This document shows, in pieces, positions 8,175 to 9,567 of a stretch of DNA of 9,567 nucleotides. Origin of the DNA: an uncultured Eubacteriales bacterium (lineage in GTDB: Bacteria > Bacillota > Clostridia > Oscillospirales > Oscillospiraceae); contig CABQNH010000052.1 in the NCBI GenBank assembly GCA_902465435.1, positions 1-9,567 on the forward strand, read 5' to 3'. Numbering within the stretch: the first letter of the stretch is position 1; the number at the start of each line of letters is the position of its first letter. Made by a program: the position numbers and the translations under genes. Below the pieces are notes generated by a model. It was given only the letters and a program-made list of their open reading frames with translations. It was not told the DNA's origin and ran no database searches.

Positions 8175-8414
8175 ATGGTTAAAATCAGACTCAGAAGAAT
8201 GGGCGCCAAGAAGGCTCCTTACTACCGTATTGTCGTTGCGGATTCCCGCAGCCCGCGTGACGGCCGCTGCATCGAAGAGATCGGCTCCTACAATCCCCTG
8301 ACGAATCCCGCCACGGTGACGGTCGACGTCGAGAAGGCACAGCAGTGGATCAAGAACGGCGCACAGCCCACCGACACGGTCAAGGCGCTCCTGAAAAAGG
8401 CCAATGTCCTGTAA
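8175..8414 (+). CDS. rpsP: 30S ribosomal protein S16
   Basis: This 79-aa small-subunit protein binds 16S rRNA early in assembly of the 30S body. The N-terminus MVKIRLRRMGAKKAPYYRIV, followed by VADSRSPRDGR and IEEIGSYNP, is the clear S16 signature. The C-terminus has the expected WIKNGAQPTDTVKALL segment. The start at 8175 is chosen over an in-frame ATG at 8160, because TGGAGGTGA (8161-8169) is an ideal ribosome binding site for 8175 and the family begins with MVKIRL. It lies between ffh and khpA as in most Firmicutes. Confidence 0.98.
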   Translation: MVKIRLRRMGAKKAPYYRIVVADSRSPRDGRCIEEIGSYNPLTNPATVTVDVEKAQQWIKNGAQPTDTVKALLKKANVL

Positions 8415-8435
8415 TTCATCGGAGAAAGGACCAAG

Positions 8436-8666
8436 ATGAAAGAACTTCTACTCTATATGGCAAAAAATCTGGTCGACAATCCGAATGAAGTCAGCGTGAC
8501 CGAAACGACGGAAGGCGAAGCTACCGTACTGGAGCTGCATGTCGCGCCGGAGGACATGGGCAAGGTGATCGGCCGACAGGGTCGTATTGCGAAGGAAATT
8601 CGCACCATCATCAAGTCCGTTGCTCAGCGGGAGGGGCAGAAGGTCTCGGTGGAAATCGTAGACTGA
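8436..8666 (+). CDS. khpA: KH-domain RNA-binding protein KhpA (YlqC)
   Basis: This 76-aa single KH-domain protein belongs to the KhpA/YlqC family. In streptococci KhpA pairs with KhpB (Jag/EloR) to bind many small and messenger RNAs and influences cell elongation. The GXXG loop is GRQG (46-49) in MGKVIGRQGRIAKEIRTIIK, followed by the strand KVSVEIVD that ends the protein. The length matches the family (about 75-80 aa). The ribosome binding site GGAGAAAGGA (8421-8430) lies 5 nt before the ATG, and the gap from rpsP is 21 nt, so they are co-transcribed. It is the last gene of the operon here; the usual next gene, rimM, is absent. Confidence 0.95.
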   Translation: MKELLLYMAKNLVDNPNEVSVTETTEGEATVLELHVAPEDMGKVIGRQGRIAKEIRTIIKSVAQREGQKVSVEIVD

Positions 8667-8684
8667 CCGCCGCTCACCATCATG

Positions 8685-8723
8685 CGAAAACCGCGCTCTG
8701 CATCCTGCAGGGCGCGGTTTTCG
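8685..8723 (+). terminator. Strong hairpin terminator ending the ffh-khpA operon (copy H1)
   Basis: It lies 18 nt after khpA. The outer stem is a perfect 12 bp (CGAAAACCGCGC 8685-8696 with GCGCGGTTTTCG 8712-8723). After one mismatch a 5-bp inner stem (CTGCA/TGCAG) closes a TCC loop. Its A4/T4 tracts lie inside the stem, so it could act on both strands. The surrounding 43 bp (8684-8726) recur identically at 8979-9021. A repeat element begins 3 nt downstream. Confidence 0.8.
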
Positions 8724-8726
8724 TCA

Positions 8727-8946
8727 CAGACTGTCAATAAAGTCCGTAACCGTCAAAATGGGAAAACAATTTTGACGGTTTCCATGTGAAACGTATCCAT
8801 TCTGTTTTTGGGAAATTTCAAACAAATACAGTTCAAAAAGTGGATAAAGTTTATTATTTTGACTTACTTCGGAACTCGCGCCCTACCGTACCTATGTACG
8901 CCTACAGGCGCGAGTTTCTTGTATTCCGAACTTTCTTGATAGTCTG
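8727..8946 (+). repeat. Complete 220-bp palindromic MITE-like repeat (copy R1), inverted relative to L2
   Basis: This is the reverse complement of 109-328, the same length, with about five substitutions. The ends are CAGACTGTCAATAAAGTCC and, read inward from the other end, CAGACTATCAAGAAAGTTC. It contains an AT-rich perfect 11-bp stem (8748-8758 with 8770-8780), a CTGTTTTTG/CAAATACAG near-palindrome, and a GC-rich hairpin (8868-8930, outer arms TTCGGAA/TTCCGAA). A 61-codon open frame at 8786-8971 runs out of the repeat and is not considered a gene. A terminal TCA occurs on both sides, but no convincing target duplication longer than this is visible. Confidence 0.9.
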
Positions 8947-8947
8947 T

Positions 8948-8978
8948 CAGCGTGTCAAAAAGGTTTTTTGACACGCTG
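8948..8978. terminator. Perfect 14-bp hairpin, terminator-like on both strands
   Basis: CAGCGTGTCAAAAA (8948-8961) pairs perfectly with TTTTTGACACGCTG (8965-8978) across a 3-nt loop. The A5/T5 tracts allow a bidirectional terminator reading. It begins one base after the R1 repeat and ends one base before the second copy of the operon hairpin. Confidence 0.65.
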
Positions 8979-8979
8979 G

Positions 8980-9018
8980 CGAAAACCGCGCTCTGCATCC
9001 TGCAGGGCGCGGTTTTCG
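8980..9018 (+). repeat. Second identical copy (H2) of the khpA terminator hairpin
   Basis: These 39 nt are identical to the hairpin at 8685-8723. The identity extends to 43 bp (8979-9021 against 8684-8726). The two copies form a direct repeat flanking the R1 element and the 14-bp hairpin. It is followed after one base by the diverged repeat copy R2. Confidence 0.9.
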
Positions 9019-9019
9019 T

Positions 9020-9183
9020 CAGACTGTCCATAAGGCCCGTAACTGTCAAAACAAGAAAACAATTTTGGCAGTTTTCACTTTAAATGCGCCTATTCCATTT
9101 TCAGAACATTTTAAATTCTTTCCGTTTAAAAATGGGATCATACCTATTGTTTTTACCCACCTTTGCATTTTCCTGATCGTCCG
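9020..9183 (+). repeat. Diverged 164-bp copy (R2) of the repeat, lacking the GC-rich hairpin
   Basis: It starts with CAGACTGTCCATAAGGCCCG and ends with TTTTCCTGATCGTCCG, which match the two ends of the 220-bp element with a few changes. The AT-rich stem is kept (AACTGTCAAAA 9041-9051 with TTTTGGCAGTT 9063-9073). The middle aligns loosely up to the point where the central hairpin of the full copies begins. About 56 bp, essentially the whole TTCGGAA...TTCCGAA hairpin, is missing. A 104-codon open frame across this region (9065-9379) is not considered real. Confidence 0.65.
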
Positions 9184-9293
9184 CCGCCCAAGCCTACAGG
9201 CGGAAAAAGCATCCGCGCTCCCCTTCCCATGCCATCATGCCGTACTTTCTTTCCGCACAGGAAAGCCGCCGCGGCTTACACGGATATCTTTAG

Positions 9294-9343
9294 AGCTTGC
9301 GCCCCGCATACGCACAGCAGTATGCCGTGACGCGAGCTTTTTT
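9294..9343 (+). terminator. Terminator-like hairpin, possibly a decayed repeat hairpin
   Basis: AGCTTGCG (9294-9301) pairs with CGCGAGCT (9331-9338) with one G-T pair. An inner stem GCATAC (9306-9311) with GTATGC (9320-9325) sits within it, and six T's follow (9338-9343). The two-tier layout resembles the repeat's GC-rich hairpin (CTCGCG...CGTAC...GTACG...CGCGAG). It could be a plain terminator or a decayed copy. The rest of 9184-9387 shows only small palindromes (for example AAGCC/GGCTT near 9263) and no gene. Confidence 0.45.
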
Positions 9344-9387
9344 CTCAGTCCCCTTCCTTCTCTCGCCAAAAATTTTTGATGTGCTGA

Positions 9388-9521
9388 CAGACGATCAAGA
9401 AAGTTCGGAAGGCAAGGAATCTCGCGCCTGTAGGCGTACATAGGTACGGTAAGGCGCGAGTTCCGAAGTAAGTCAAAACAATAAATATTTCCTTGTTTTT
9501 GAACGCAATTTATTGGTCGAT
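9388..9521 (-). repeat. Partial copy (R3) of the 220-bp repeat with intact GC-rich hairpin
   Basis: It begins with the same terminal CAGACGATCAAGAAAGTTC as L2 and carries the GC-rich hairpin (9404-9467). It stays close to L2 until about 9505 (TTTTTGAAC), then similarity to the AT-rich module fades. In the hairpin, the pair that is C-G in L2 is T-A here (9429 with 9452). The remainder may be truncated by the sequence starting near 9522 or simply diverged. Confidence 0.75.
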
Positions 9522-9567
9522 TGTAAAATGAAGTTGGACACCTAAGAAAAAATCCATAGTGATTTTC
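9522..9567. mobile_element. Possible end of an IS3-like insertion sequence, cut by window edge
   Basis: The sequence TGTAAAATGAAGTTGGACA starts with TG and contains the AAGTTGGACA motif common in terminal repeats of IS3/IS150-group elements. It lies where similarity to the 220-bp repeat is lost. No transposase is visible in the remaining 46 bases, so this rests on the motif alone. Confidence 0.25.

Noticed and set aside
8727..9183. Group II intron (because of placement after terminators)
   Set aside because: The elements are only 164-220 bp. No domain V-like GAGC...GTTC hairpin and no reverse transcriptase are seen.
9065..9379. A 104-codon open frame after the khpA hairpins
   Set aside because: No ribosome binding site, no recognisable domain, and it begins inside a diverged repeat copy. 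Its composition looks like non-coding sequence.

Overview
The window looks like chromosomal DNA from a Gram-positive Clostridia-type bacterium. An Oscillospirales-like gut anaerobe is my guess, not something the sequence proves. The reasons are the gene order ylxM-ffh-rpsP-khpA typical of Firmicutes, strong AGGAGG-type ribosome binding sites, sigma-A type promoters, a large secreted subtilase carrying S-layer homology (SLH) domains, and moderately GC-rich coding DNA beside AT-rich intergenic repeats.

Layout: (1) 1-328 holds one partial and one complete copy of a 220-bp palindromic, hairpin-rich repeat in tandem. (2) 330-4919, minus strand, is a 1508-aa secreted S8 peptidase with its own terminator, promoter and a structured leader. 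(3) 5153-6148, minus strand, is a 331-aa zinc-ribbon protein with a CFITTAVC box, of unknown function, with its own promoter. (4) 6313-8723, plus strand, is one promoter-driven operon: ylxM, ffh (SRP GTPase), rpsP (ribosomal protein S16) and khpA (KH-domain RNA-binding protein). It ends at a very strong hairpin instead of running on into rimM-trmD-rplS. (5) 8727-9567 is a gene-free repeat block: a complete 220-bp copy in inverted orientation, two strong hairpins, a diverged 164-bp copy lacking the central hairpin, a decayed stretch, a further partial copy, and what may be the edge of an insertion sequence.

The genes fall into two groups. YlxM, Ffh, S16 and KhpA are housekeeping proteins of co-translational targeting, ribosome assembly and RNA binding. 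The S8 peptidase is exported, which is the type of product SRP/Sec serves, and is probably held at the wall by its SLH triplet. That triplet sits inside the catalytic domain, between the active-site serine helix and the C-terminal helices, which is an unusual arrangement.

The most interesting unexplained structure is the repeat family. It has 23-bp imperfect terminal inverted repeats, two internal hairpins whose paired bases change together between copies, and a fixed placement with one end directly against terminator hairpins. I see no complete new defence or mobile system. No CRISPR array, rRNA or tRNA was recognised.
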